Part shown: piece after piece, positions 1 through 5,905 of the stretch
Layout of the letters: each line of letters begins with the position of its first letter
Numbering within the stretch: position 1 is the stretch's first letter
Assembly (NCBI GenBank): GCA_934457235.1
Contig: CAKSHT010000054.1
Coordinates: 1 to 14,192 of the forward strand
Direction of reading: 5' to 3'
Source of the DNA: an uncultured Oscillospiraceae bacterium
GTDB taxonomy: Bacteria > Bacillota > Clostridia > Oscillospirales > Ruminococcaceae
DNA: 14,192 bases
Program-made: the position numbers and the translations under genes
Notes under the pieces: model-generated
Seen by the model: the letters and a program-made list of their open reading frames with translations, nothing else
Database searches by the model: none
Told to the model about the DNA's origin: nothing

Positions 1-1193
1 GCATGGCGGGACTTTCCGCATCTTCAGTCGTTGAGGAGGACGCCCAGGATCTTGAAAAGTACGGGCTTTCAAGCCCTGTTTCCCAGGTCGGAGTGACTTT
101 CGACGACGGCTCGTCCGTGGATATCAGCTTCGGCATACGCAATCCCGCAGCGACCAATTATGTGTACTGCCTGGCGGACGGAAGCAATGACGTTATGCAG
201 GTCAGCTACTACAGTGCGGGCAGCGCGTTCTACGATATCAAGAACTTTGTGAACCTTGTGCTGACCGACGGATATGACACCAACAATCCGCAGGAGCTTG
301 ACTATCTTGTCATCGAGCGCAAGGACCTTGAGGAGCCGGTACGTATCGAGTATATGTACGATATTGCGGAGGAAGCCGAGAAGGACGATTCCGTTGTTAC
401 GACGTTCAATACGCATCGCATAACCGCTCCGATAACGGCGGAGCTTGACACCACCAGCGGACAGTCGATATGCTACGGGCTGTATGCGCTGAGCGCGTCC
501 TCATGTGAGTACATCCGTCCGACGGAGGCTGAGATAGCGGCGTCAGGTCTTGACGACCCGTTCTGCAAGGTAAGCTTCAAGTACGGCAATAATGCAAGAG
601 TACTTCTGCTGGGCAATGAGATACGCGAAGTCACTGGCGAGGGCGAGGACAGCGTTTCCTCTGTCACCGGATATTACGCGATGTTTGAGGGCGGCGATAT
701 CATTTATTCGATAAGCACTGACAACGCGCCGTGGTATACTTTTCAGGTGCAGGATATCATGTCCCACAGACCGATTTCGCCGTATATCTACACTATTGAT
801 ACGCTAACCATCACAACTCCCGATGGAGAATACGTGTTCAAGGTGAGCGGAGATTCTGACGATCACAGCTTCACCTGCGGCGACCAGGTGCTGAATGACA
901 GCAGCTTCAAGAGCTTCTATCAGCATCTTATCACGACGATGGGCGAGGAACTGTACTTCTCTGACGAGCAGCCGGAGCCGTACATCACGCTTGATTTCAA
1001 GTATCGTGATGAGTATATCGACACCTACGGCAGGGGAGAGGACATCATCGTGTTCTATCAGTCTGACGACCGCAAGAATATTGTGAGCGTCAACGGTGAT
1101 ATCCTGTACAAGGTACGCCAGATATATACCCAGCGTCTGCTGGAGAACCTGGACGCACTGCTCAATGGCGGCGAGATCAAGCTTGACTGGTAA
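1..1193 (+). CDS. DUF4340 domain-containing protein, 5'-truncated
   Basis: The reading frame is open from the window edge to the TAA at 1191-1193, leaving 396 residues after the first ATG (base 3). That ATG is probably internal, since DUF4340 proteins normally begin with a membrane anchor or signal sequence and none is present. Numbering from that ATG, a first unit begins near residue 15 with the typical 'dLEKYGLSSP' element followed by 'FDDGSSVDISFG'. A second begins near residue 172 with 'ASGLDDPFCKVSFKYG' and an 'LLLGNEI' strand. This fits tandem DUF4340-type beta modules. Family members are surface or periplasmic-side proteins often encoded beside ABC exporters of the Gld/Nos type; such a transporter would lie upstream, outside the window. 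The biochemical role is unknown. The next gene follows after 33 bp with a strong ribosome binding site, so the two are probably co-transcribed. Confidence 0.75.
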   Translation, partial: MAGLSASSVVEEDAQDLEKYGLSSPVSQVGVTFDDGSSVDISFGIRNPAATNYVYCLADGSNDVMQVSYYSAGSAFYDIKNFVNLVLTDGYDTNNPQELDYLVIERKDLEEPVRIEYMYDIAEEAEKDDSVVTTFNTHRITAPITAELDTTSGQSICYGLYALSASSCEYIRPTEAEIAASGLDDPFCKVSFKYGNNARVLLLGNEIREVTGEGEDSVSSVTGYYAMFEGGDIIYSISTDNAPWYTFQVQDIMSHRPISPYIYTIDTLTITTPDGEYVFKVSGDSDDHSFTCGDQVLNDSSFKSFYQHLITTMGEELYFSDEQPEPYITLDFKYRDEYIDTYGRGEDIIVFYQSDDRKNIVSVNGDILYKVRQIYTQRLLENLDALLNGGEIKLDW

Positions 1194-1226
1194 TTAAATT
1201 ATAGAAATATATGGAGGTAATCAACA

Positions 1227-1514
1227 ATGGCTGAGGGTAACTTTTTCTACTACCGTGGATTTCCGATGGTAAGAAGCGGAAACGAGATCTACTACGGAAG
1301 CATGGGCGACAAGTTCGTGACCAAGCTCACTATCCGCGAGAGCGAAACTTATAAGGACAGCGAAATGCCCACAAAGGTCATGGTACAGATGGTGCCGACC
1401 AAGATGGAGCCTGACCTCCTCGCAAAGGCAAAAAAGGGTGAGATGAACAGTCTGTACGAAGCACTTGACACAGCGTATGTATGGCTTTCAAAGGAACTTT
1501 TCGGCGATCAGTAA
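1227..1514 (+). CDS. small hypothetical protein (95 aa), conserved-looking
   Basis: The start is an ATG preceded by GGAGG at 1213-1217, with 9 bases between, so this is a convincing small gene. The product is soluble, without a signal peptide or membrane segment. It is rich in aromatic and charged residues, with an N-terminal 'FFYYRGFPMVRSGNEIYYG' stretch (residues 5-23) that looks like short beta strands, then a charged middle section and a C-terminal helix around 'LYEALDTAYVWLSKEL' (about residues 76-91). I do not recognise a named domain. Similar small proteins of this type seem to occur in Ruminococcus-like genomes, but that is memory and not a search. It lies 33 bp after the DUF4340 gene and is closed by a strong terminator, so it ends that transcription unit. 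Confidence 0.7.
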   Translation: MAEGNFFYYRGFPMVRSGNEIYYGSMGDKFVTKLTIRESETYKDSEMPTKVMVQMVPTKMEPDLLAKAKKGEMNSLYEALDTAYVWLSKELFGDQ

Positions 1515-1519
1515 TAAAC

Positions 1520-1551
1520 AATAAAGGCGCTGTGTAAACAGCGCCTTTATT
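1520..1551 (+). terminator. intrinsic terminator after the 95-aa gene
   Basis: A 14-bp perfect stem pairs 1520-1533 with 1538-1551 (core AAAGGCGCTGT / ACAGCGCCTTT) across a GTAA loop. The distal arm runs into a T-rich stretch. It starts 6 bases after the TAA of the 95-aa gene. The A-rich left arm means it could also work, less well, on the minus strand. Confidence 0.88.
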
Positions 1552-1649
1552 TGTCGATAAATCGAAATATGCCCGGTATGCCATGACCTTTGGTCTTACG
1601 CTAACCGACGGCTTTACCTTACACGAAGCGACGATTTGCAATAAATTAG

Positions 1650-1670
1650 CCGGACAGCCAGGCTGTCCGG
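1650..1670 (-). terminator. terminator for the minus-strand 92-aa gene, possibly bidirectional
   Basis: CCGGACAGCC at 1650-1659 pairs with GGCTGTCCGG at 1661-1670. The one-base spacer means that in practice the loop opens to about five bases with an 8-bp stem. On the minus strand the hairpin starts 8 bases past the stop codon of the 92-aa gene and is followed by a moderately T-rich tract (CTAATTTATT). On the plus strand it is followed by TCCTTGTTTT, so it may stop transcription from both sides. Confidence 0.75.
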
Positions 1671-1678
1671 TCCTTGTT

Positions 1679-1957
1679 TTATTCTTCGGGCTGGAGTGTC
1701 TCGTCCTCGGGAGCGGTGGTAACTGAAGTACGTTTTACGCGGTTGCGGTAGGTGTACTCAAACTCGTTCTCGTTGTAGGCTGCGATCTCGTTCAGCCAGT
1801 AGCTTACGCGGTAGTTGCCGACATCTATAACGGCAAAGTTCGCTGTGGTGTTCACGAACATTACAACTCCCTGTACGAGCGGTCTAACGCTGCCCTCGCC
1901 GCTGAAATATTCCTTCAGTCTGACAACGACCTTATCTCCGACTTTAATGTCCCCCAT
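1679..1957 (-). CDS. hypothetical small protein (92 aa), probable beta-barrel
   Basis: The frame stays open upstream to an ATG at 1990, but the ATG at 1955-1957 is chosen because a near-perfect AAGGAGG (minus strand, 1966-1972) lies 8 bases upstream of it. From this start the protein is 92 residues. 'MGDIKVGDKVVVRLKEYF' at the N terminus, followed by 'GVVMFVNTTANFAVIDVGNYRVSYWLNEI', gives alternating hydrophobic strands with glycine turns, as in small SH3-like or KOW-like barrels. The C-terminal 30 or so residues are charged and low in complexity (ending 'APEDETLQPEE') and probably disordered. There is no signal peptide or TM segment. It is a single-gene unit with its own sigma-A promoter and terminator. 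Function is unknown; the barrel fold is my inference from sequence pattern. Confidence 0.75.
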   Translation of the reverse strand: MGDIKVGDKVVVRLKEYFSGEGSVRPLVQGVVMFVNTTANFAVIDVGNYRVSYWLNEIAAYNENEFEYTYRNRVKRTSVTTAPEDETLQPEE

Positions 1958-2039
1958 TTTTACGTCCTCCTTAGCAAACTTGGCATGCATTGCGCTTTTT
2001 CATGATATCTGTGAAAATACGACAGAATTTACATCAGTA

Positions 2040-2068
2040 ATTGTAACACATATTATTCGGGCTGTCAA
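2040..2068 (-). promoter_or_regulatory. sigma-A promoter for the minus-strand 92-aa gene
   Basis: Read on the minus strand, TTGACA (2063-2068) is a perfect -35 box and TACAAT (2040-2045) a 5/6 -10 box, separated by exactly 17 bp. The predicted start near 2033 gives a leader of about 75 nt before the ATG at 1957. Confidence 0.85.
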
Positions 2069-2085
2069 GCAGATTTCAAAAAAAA

Positions 2086-2101
2086 CACAATAATTGCTGT
2101 G
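2086..2101. promoter_or_regulatory. imperfect 16-bp palindrome upstream of the minus-strand promoter
   Basis: CACAATAATTGCTGTG matches its reverse complement at 12 of 16 positions, with CACA/TGTG ends and a central AATT. Its centre lies roughly 60 bp upstream of the predicted minus-strand transcription start, a usual position for an activator site. No regulator can be named from sequence alone, and A+T-rich near-palindromes arise often by chance. Confidence 0.3.
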
Positions 2102-2226
2102 ATTGAGTCTTAACTTCTGCTTTTTGGTAAATCAGCAACAAACAAATCGCACCAGAATTGTTGAATATGACGATAAATCAGAACATCAGCCTTATATCAC
2201 CAGCAAAGGAACATTCTGCTGAGGTC

Positions 2227-2255
2227 TTGACTTTAGCGTGCGGATAGGTTATTAT
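2227..2255 (+). promoter_or_regulatory. sigma-A promoter for the Fe-S protein gene
   Basis: TTGACT (2227-2232, 5/6 match) and TATTAT (2250-2255, 5/6 match) are separated by 17 bp. The predicted start near 2262 lies inside the palindrome at 2260-2276. The leader to the ATG at 2310 is about 48 nt. An inverted repeat, CAGCA...TGCTG (2201-2221), sits just upstream of the -35 box. Confidence 0.78.
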
Positions 2256-2259
2256 ATTA

Positions 2260-2276
2260 TTCGGGCATGACCCGAA
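2260..2276. promoter_or_regulatory. 17-bp inverted repeat at the transcription start, candidate operator
   Basis: TTCGGG-CATGA-CCCGAA is a perfect 6-bp inverted repeat with a 5-bp centre, starting 4 bp after the -10 box of the Fe-S gene promoter. A repressor bound here would block initiation. In RNA it would form a short hairpin at the very 5' end, which could instead protect the transcript. The half-site TCGGGC also occurs within the divergent minus-strand promoter. Confidence 0.45.
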
Positions 2277-2279
2277 CAT

Positions 2280-2297
2280 ACTAACTAAACTAACTAA
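2280..2297 (+). repeat. tandem 9-bp direct repeat in the leader of the Fe-S gene
   Basis: ACTAACTAA occurs twice, back to back (2280-2288 and 2289-2297), immediately before the ribosome binding site AAGGAGA (2297-2303) that serves the ATG at 2310. It is an unstructured, A-rich leader; such stretches can act as ribosome standby sites, but no role is proven. Confidence 0.6.
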
Positions 2298-2309
2298 AGG
2301 AGAATAAAA

Positions 2310-3014
2310 ATGATCAGACAGATAATTCATATAGATGAAGAAAAATGCAATGGCTGCGGACTCTGTGCCAACGCCTGTAAGGAAGCAGCACTTGGTATCG
2401 TGAACGGCAAGGCAAGGCTTATGCGGGAGGATTTCTGCGATGGGCTTGGCAACTGCCTTCCCGCCTGTCCAATGAACGCGATAAGCTTTGTAGAGCGTGA
2501 GGCGCCCGAATTCGATGAGGAGGCCGTAAAGCGCCACCTTGAGTCGCAGAGCTACGTGAAGCAGGAAACACCGAAATTCACCGGCTGTCCAGGAATGAGA
2601 ATGGCTCAGATGAAGCCGAAAACCGACGCGACTCCTGCCGGGGAAATTCCGAGTATGCTCAGCCAGTGGCCGGTGCAGATAAAGCTTGCCGGAGCGCAGG
2701 CGCCTTATTTCCGCGGATGTGATCTGCTTATCGCAGCGGACTGCACGGCGTACGCCTACGGTGACTTTCACCGCCGTTACATAAAAGGCAGGGTAACGCT
2801 GATCGGCTGTCCCAAGCTGGACGACGTAGACTACGCGGAGAAACTCGGCGCAATAATCCGTGCGAACGATATAAAGAGCATAACCATCGCACGCATGGAG
2901 GTTCCGTGCTGCGGGGGTATCGAGAATGCAGTACAGCGCGCTGTGGCCGCAAGCGGACATGATATTCCGGTGAGAGTGGATATAATCACCACTGACGGTC
3001 AGATAATGGAATGA
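2310..3014 (+). CDS. ferredoxin-like Fe-S protein with extra C-terminal cysteine motifs
   Basis: The 234-residue cytoplasmic protein begins with a bacterial ferredoxin fold. Motif one is C13-x2-C16-x2-C19-x3-C23. Motif two is C43-x5-C49-x3-C53-P, in which the position of the usual second cysteine is Leu46. After residue 60 come further cysteines: C93 in 'GCPG', C137 and C145, C167 in 'GCPK', and a C200-C201 pair in 'EVPCCGG'. This layout matches a family of clostridial 4Fe-4S proteins usually annotated only as 4Fe-4S binding proteins. The likely role is electron transfer or redox/metal sensing in an anaerobe; substrate and partner are unknown. The ATG at 2310 is supported by AAGGAGA 6 bases upstream. 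It is monocistronic, with promoter and terminator both visible, and divergent from the 92-aa gene. Confidence 0.85.
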   Translation: MIRQIIHIDEEKCNGCGLCANACKEAALGIVNGKARLMREDFCDGLGNCLPACPMNAISFVEREAPEFDEEAVKRHLESQSYVKQETPKFTGCPGMRMAQMKPKTDATPAGEIPSMLSQWPVQIKLAGAQAPYFRGCDLLIAADCTAYAYGDFHRRYIKGRVTLIGCPKLDDVDYAEKLGAIIRANDIKSITIARMEVPCCGGIENAVQRAVAASGHDIPVRVDIITTDGQIME

Positions 3015-3022
3015 GCTGATCT

Positions 3023-3045
3023 AAGGGGGCGGAAGCCCCCTTTTT
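3023..3045 (+). terminator. intrinsic terminator after the Fe-S gene
   Basis: AAGGGGGC (3023-3030) pairs with GCCCCCTT (3035-3042) around a GGAA loop, and T residues run from 3041 to 3045. It begins 8 bases after the TGA stop. It separates this gene from the long operon that follows. Confidence 0.92.
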
Positions 3046-3127
3046 GCTTATTGTGACAATTTTCTGAAACATCAGACGACGGGTTGATTTTTCGTGTTAA
3101 AAAGTGCAATATTTTGTGAAATACGGT

Positions 3128-3156
3128 TTGACAAATACGCCGTATAGTGGTATAAT
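3128..3156 (+). promoter_or_regulatory. perfect consensus sigma-A promoter of the ruv/glmM/ecf/truA operon
   Basis: TTGACA (3128-3133) and TATAAT (3151-3156) are both exact consensus and are 17 bp apart. The predicted start is near 3163. It decides the start of the first gene, because an in-frame ATG at 3160 would lie at or upstream of the transcript's 5' end. ATACGG (3121-3126) and CCGTAT (3140-3145) form an inverted repeat flanking the -35 box, possibly an operator. Confidence 0.92.
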
Positions 3157-3189
3157 AAAATGAATATTTATATTCAAGAGGTGTTTTTT

Positions 3190-3807
3190 ATGACGATTTT
3201 TTACAAATTTGACGGTCAGATGTATATCAATATAACCAACGGCTGCCCCTGCGACTGTGTGTTCTGTCTTAGGAACAATTCCGACAGCGTTAAGGACAAC
3301 GACAGTCTGTGGCTGGAGCATGAACCGAGTTTCGGGGAAATAACCGAAGCTTACGATAAATTTGACAAGACAGGCTGCACGAATGCGATTTTCTGCGGAT
3401 ACGGCGAGCCGACGGTACGGGCGGACATACTGGTAAAGACTGCGGAATATATCCGCGCGCACTCCGATATGAAGATACGTCTGAATACTAACGGTCTGGT
3501 GCGCATGATTCACCCGAACTTCGACGTTGAGCATTTCCGTGGGCTTATCGACATTGCTTCCATCAGTCTGAACGCTCCGGACGCCAAGCGCTATAACGAG
3601 GTAACACGTCCGCATTTCGGAGAGCCTGCGTTCCAGGCTATGCTTGATTTCGCCCGGGATATGAAGAACATGGGCGTGCAGACCAAGTTCACGGTAGTCG
3701 ATGTCATCACAAAGGACGAGATAGAGCGCTGCCAGCAGCTTGCGGACAGCATGGGCATTCCGCTGAGAGTCCGTGAATATATCACGGACAACGAAAGCTA
3801 CACATGA
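3190..3807 (+). CDS. TatD-associated radical SAM protein
   Basis: This 205-residue protein has the radical SAM cluster motif C19-x3-C23-x2-C26 in the context 'TNGCPCDCVFC', with an extra cysteine at 21. A GGE-like SAM-binding motif, 'GYGEPT', lies at residues 70-75. The short length and 'NGCPCDCVFCLRN' pattern match the family described as radical SAM proteins associated with TatD nucleases; no tatD gene is visible here. The enzyme should bind a 4Fe-4S cluster and cleave S-adenosylmethionine to make a 5'-deoxyadenosyl radical; its substrate is not established. The ATG at 3190 is chosen over the in-frame ATG at 3160 because the promoter would exclude the latter, and because AAGAGGTG (3176-3183) precedes 3190. 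Its TGA overlaps the ruvC ATG in an ATGA junction, implying translational coupling. Confidence 0.85.
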   Translation: MTIFYKFDGQMYINITNGCPCDCVFCLRNNSDSVKDNDSLWLEHEPSFGEITEAYDKFDKTGCTNAIFCGYGEPTVRADILVKTAEYIRAHSDMKIRLNTNGLVRMIHPNFDVEHFRGLIDIASISLNAPDAKRYNEVTRPHFGEPAFQAMLDFARDMKNMGVQTKFTVVDVITKDEIERCQQLADSMGIPLRVREYITDNESYT

Positions 3808-4355
3808 GGATAATCGGTATCGACCCCGGCTACGCCATCGTGGGATACGGTGTGCTGGATTACGACAAGGCGCAGTTTTCGGTCGTGAATTACGGTGCGA
3901 TAACCACCAGCGCCGGGACAAGCTTTGACCTGCGGCTGATGGAGATCTACAACGACATGTGCACCGTCCTGGATATGTTCAAGCCGGACTGCATGTCCAT
4001 TGAAAAGCTGTACTTCACGAATAACAAGACCACCGGAATCGACGTGGCGCAGGCGCGCGGGGTTACTCTGCTCTCTGCGGTGCAAAGGGATATCGAGATA
4101 TTCGAGTACACGCCGATGCAGGTCAAGCAGGCGGTCGTTGGCTACGGCAAGGCAGAGAAGCACCAGGTGCAGGATATGGTAAAAAATATCCTGCGTCTTA
4201 AGGAGATCCCCAAGCCGGACGATACGGCGGACGCGGTGGCGCTGGCGATATGCCACGGTCATTCCAGCGGGTCGCAGCTGTCAAGGCTCATCGCAAAGGC
4301 GAACGCCAATGACGGCGCTATGGGAAAGATACATCACAGAACTTACGGAGAGTGA
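3804..4355 (+). CDS. ruvC: Holliday junction endonuclease RuvC
   Basis: RuvC cuts four-way DNA junctions symmetrically as a dimer, acting with the RuvAB branch-migration motor in the cytoplasm. The RNase H-like fold is shown by 'IIGIDPG' at the N terminus (Asp7), 'SIEKLYF' (Glu67), and 'PDDTADAVALA' near the C terminus (Asp140 and Asp143); together these form the four-acid metal site known in the family. The length of 183 residues is normal, with a slightly extended C-terminal tail after about residue 152. Its ATG overlaps the stop of the radical SAM gene by 4 bp, and ruvA begins 4 bp after its stop, so the three are tightly coupled. Confidence 0.97.
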   Translation: MRIIGIDPGYAIVGYGVLDYDKAQFSVVNYGAITTSAGTSFDLRLMEIYNDMCTVLDMFKPDCMSIEKLYFTNNKTTGIDVAQARGVTLLSAVQRDIEIFEYTPMQVKQAVVGYGKAEKHQVQDMVKNILRLKEIPKPDDTADAVALAICHGHSSGSQLSRLIAKANANDGAMGKIHHRTYGE

Positions 4356-4359
4356 CGAA

Positions 4360-4959
4360 ATGATATACAGCTTACACGGGGAACTTATCCACACCGGACC
4401 GAACCTTGCGGTGGTGGAATGCGGCGGGGTCGGCTATGCATGCCGTACCACGATGAATACGCTGAAAAAGATAGGCAGCAACGGCGAAGTGCGTCTTTTC
4501 ACGCAGCTCAACGTCCGCGAGGACGCCATCGACCTGTTCGGATTTTCGGACACCGCGGAGTTACAGGCGTTCAGACAGCTTACGTCGATATCCGGCGTGG
4601 GACCGAAGGCGGCGCTGTCGATACTTTCGGATATCACTCCGTCCAAGCTGGCTCTGTGCATCACGACCGGCGACAGCAAGACGCTTACCCGCTCACCTGG
4701 CATAGGCGCAAAAATAGCTCAGCGTATCATTATGGAATTAAAGGACAAGGTCGCCAAGGAGCAGCACATTTCTGCCGCGGACTACAGTGCCGAGCCGGCG
4801 GCTGCGGCTGCCGTCGGCGGGAATGCAGCCGCCGAGGCGGTCACGGCGCTGTGCGTGCTGGGATTCCAGCTTCCGCAGGCGCAGGCGGCGCTTGTCGGCG
4901 CTAGCCCGGACAGCACGGTCGAGGAGCTTATCAAGTACGCTCTGAAGCGCCTGGGCTGA
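4360..4959 (+). CDS. ruvA: Holliday junction DNA helicase subunit RuvA
   Basis: RuvA binds the junction as a tetramer and loads RuvB hexamers. The protein has 199 residues, normal for the family. It starts with the family-typical 'MIYSLHGEL', so the ATG at 4360 is chosen over an upstream in-frame ATG at 4309, which lies inside ruvC; a GGAG stands at 4348-4351. An OB-fold domain covers about 1-63. Two helix-hairpin-helix motifs follow: 'LTSISGVGPKAAL' (74-86) and 'LTRSPGIGAKIAQ' (109-121). An alanine/glycine-rich flexible linker (about 142-155) joins the C-terminal three-helix domain that contacts RuvB. The gap to ruvC is 4 bp. Confidence 0.97.
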   Translation: MIYSLHGELIHTGPNLAVVECGGVGYACRTTMNTLKKIGSNGEVRLFTQLNVREDAIDLFGFSDTAELQAFRQLTSISGVGPKAALSILSDITPSKLALCITTGDSKTLTRSPGIGAKIAQRIIMELKDKVAKEQHISAADYSAEPAAAAAVGGNAAAEAVTALCVLGFQLPQAQAALVGASPDSTVEELIKYALKRLG

Positions 4960-4969
4960 GTTGATTTAA

Positions 4970-5905
4970 ATGGTTATGGGAGGTGTGAGCGCTCTGAATA
5001 GATCCAAAATGCCCGGCGAGTTATTCATGATACTTGCGGTGTGCGAGTTTTTCCTGTTCCTCGGGTTTATGTATGCGGACGGCAACGAAAATTTCAGGCT
5101 GATGTGTGTTTCCGGTCTGATACTGGGAGGATCTGTAGCAGTAGCCACTGCAATGGGCATACTTGCCTCATTCGTAAAGGAACATGTGGAGGTACGCAGG
5201 GCGGCTGTAAAGGCTCTTGGAAAGCACGGACTAAAAGTCATGCGCAGCGACGAGAGCGCCAGGATCGCATACAAGGGAATTGTGAAGCTCATGCAGGGCT
5301 ATTACGCAGATGCCGAGGGTTATCTTCAGCAGGCGCTGAGTATGTCCGAGGTACGGCAGAATCAACTTTTCTGTGTGGAATGGCTCATCAAGCTGTACGA
5401 GGCGCAGGAAAATGACGCGCGCATGCTGTGGTGCTTCCGAAGAGCCGCGGAACTTGCTCCGGATAATCCGGAGGTGCAGTCCCGGCTTGGTCACGCATAT
5501 TATGCCGACGGAAATCTGTCGAATGCGGAATACTGCTTTGAGCAGGCGCTGAAGTATGACCCTAATCACGGCTATTCCTACTACAGTCTTGCGAAGATAT
5601 ATATGGTGCGCGGCGAGGACGCCAGGGCGCTTGAAACGCTCGGTACCCTGGAGAAGATACAGCCGAGCCACCCGCTTGTGAACGCCGAGCTTGCCACATG
5701 GTACGCAATGCACGACGACCCGCAGAAAGCGGAGGAATACTACGACAAGGCGATCCTCTGCGGATACAAGGAGCCGGAGCTTCTTTCAAAGCGCATGACG
5801 GCTATCCGGGAGTTCAACCATGCCGAGGGAGCCACGGGCGATGACCTGCCGCATGAATATTACAGACACATAGAAAAGGAAGATACAGATGCTGGAAATG
5901 TCTGA
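4970..5905 (+). CDS. membrane-anchored TPR protein between ruvA and ruvB
   Basis: The 311-residue product has two predicted membrane segments near the N terminus (about residues 16-36 and 44-67), with the rest probably cytoplasmic. From about residue 100 there are helical repeats of the TPR type, the clearest being '[19 protein letters not shown]', '[19 protein letters not shown]' and '[12 protein letters not shown]'. TPRs mediate protein-protein contacts; the partner is unknown. The start is uncertain. ATG at 4970 lacks a clear Shine-Dalgarno but lies 10 bp after the ruvA stop, allowing reinitiation. ATG at 4976 is equally possible, and ATG at 5009 is a third choice. GGGAGGTG at 4978-4985 has no well-placed ATG. 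The gene ends 17 bp inside ruvB, so it is coupled to it. It is not a standard Ruv component. Confidence 0.8.
   Translation: MVMGGVSALNRSKMPGELFMILAVCEFFLFLGFMYADGNENFRLMCVSGLILGGSVAVATAMGILASFVKEHVEVRRAAVKALGKHGLKVMRSDESARIAYKGIVKLMQGYYADAEGYLQQALSMSEVRQNQLFCVEWLIKLYEAQENDARMLWCFRRAAELAPDNPEVQSRLGHAYYADGNLSNAEYCFEQALKYDPNHGYSYYSLAKIYMVRGEDARALETLGTLEKIQPSHPLVNAELATWYAMHDDPQKAEEYYDKAILCGYKEPELLSKRMTAIREFNHAEGATGDDLPHEYYRHIEKEDTDAGNV

Noticed and set aside
2201..2221. LexA/DinR box upstream of the Fe-S promoter
   Set aside because: GGAACATTC lacks the GTTC half required in Firmicute boxes; only the outer CAGCA/TGCTG arms are symmetric.
2178..2960. Long minus-strand open frame opposite the Fe-S gene
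   Set aside because: It is a shadow of a well-supported plus-strand gene; it has no recognisable domain and its 5' end has no ribosome binding site.
4309..4359. N-terminal extension of RuvA
   Set aside because: It overlaps ruvC, while RuvA proteins begin at the 'MIYSLHGEL'-type sequence encoded at 4360, which has its own GGAG.
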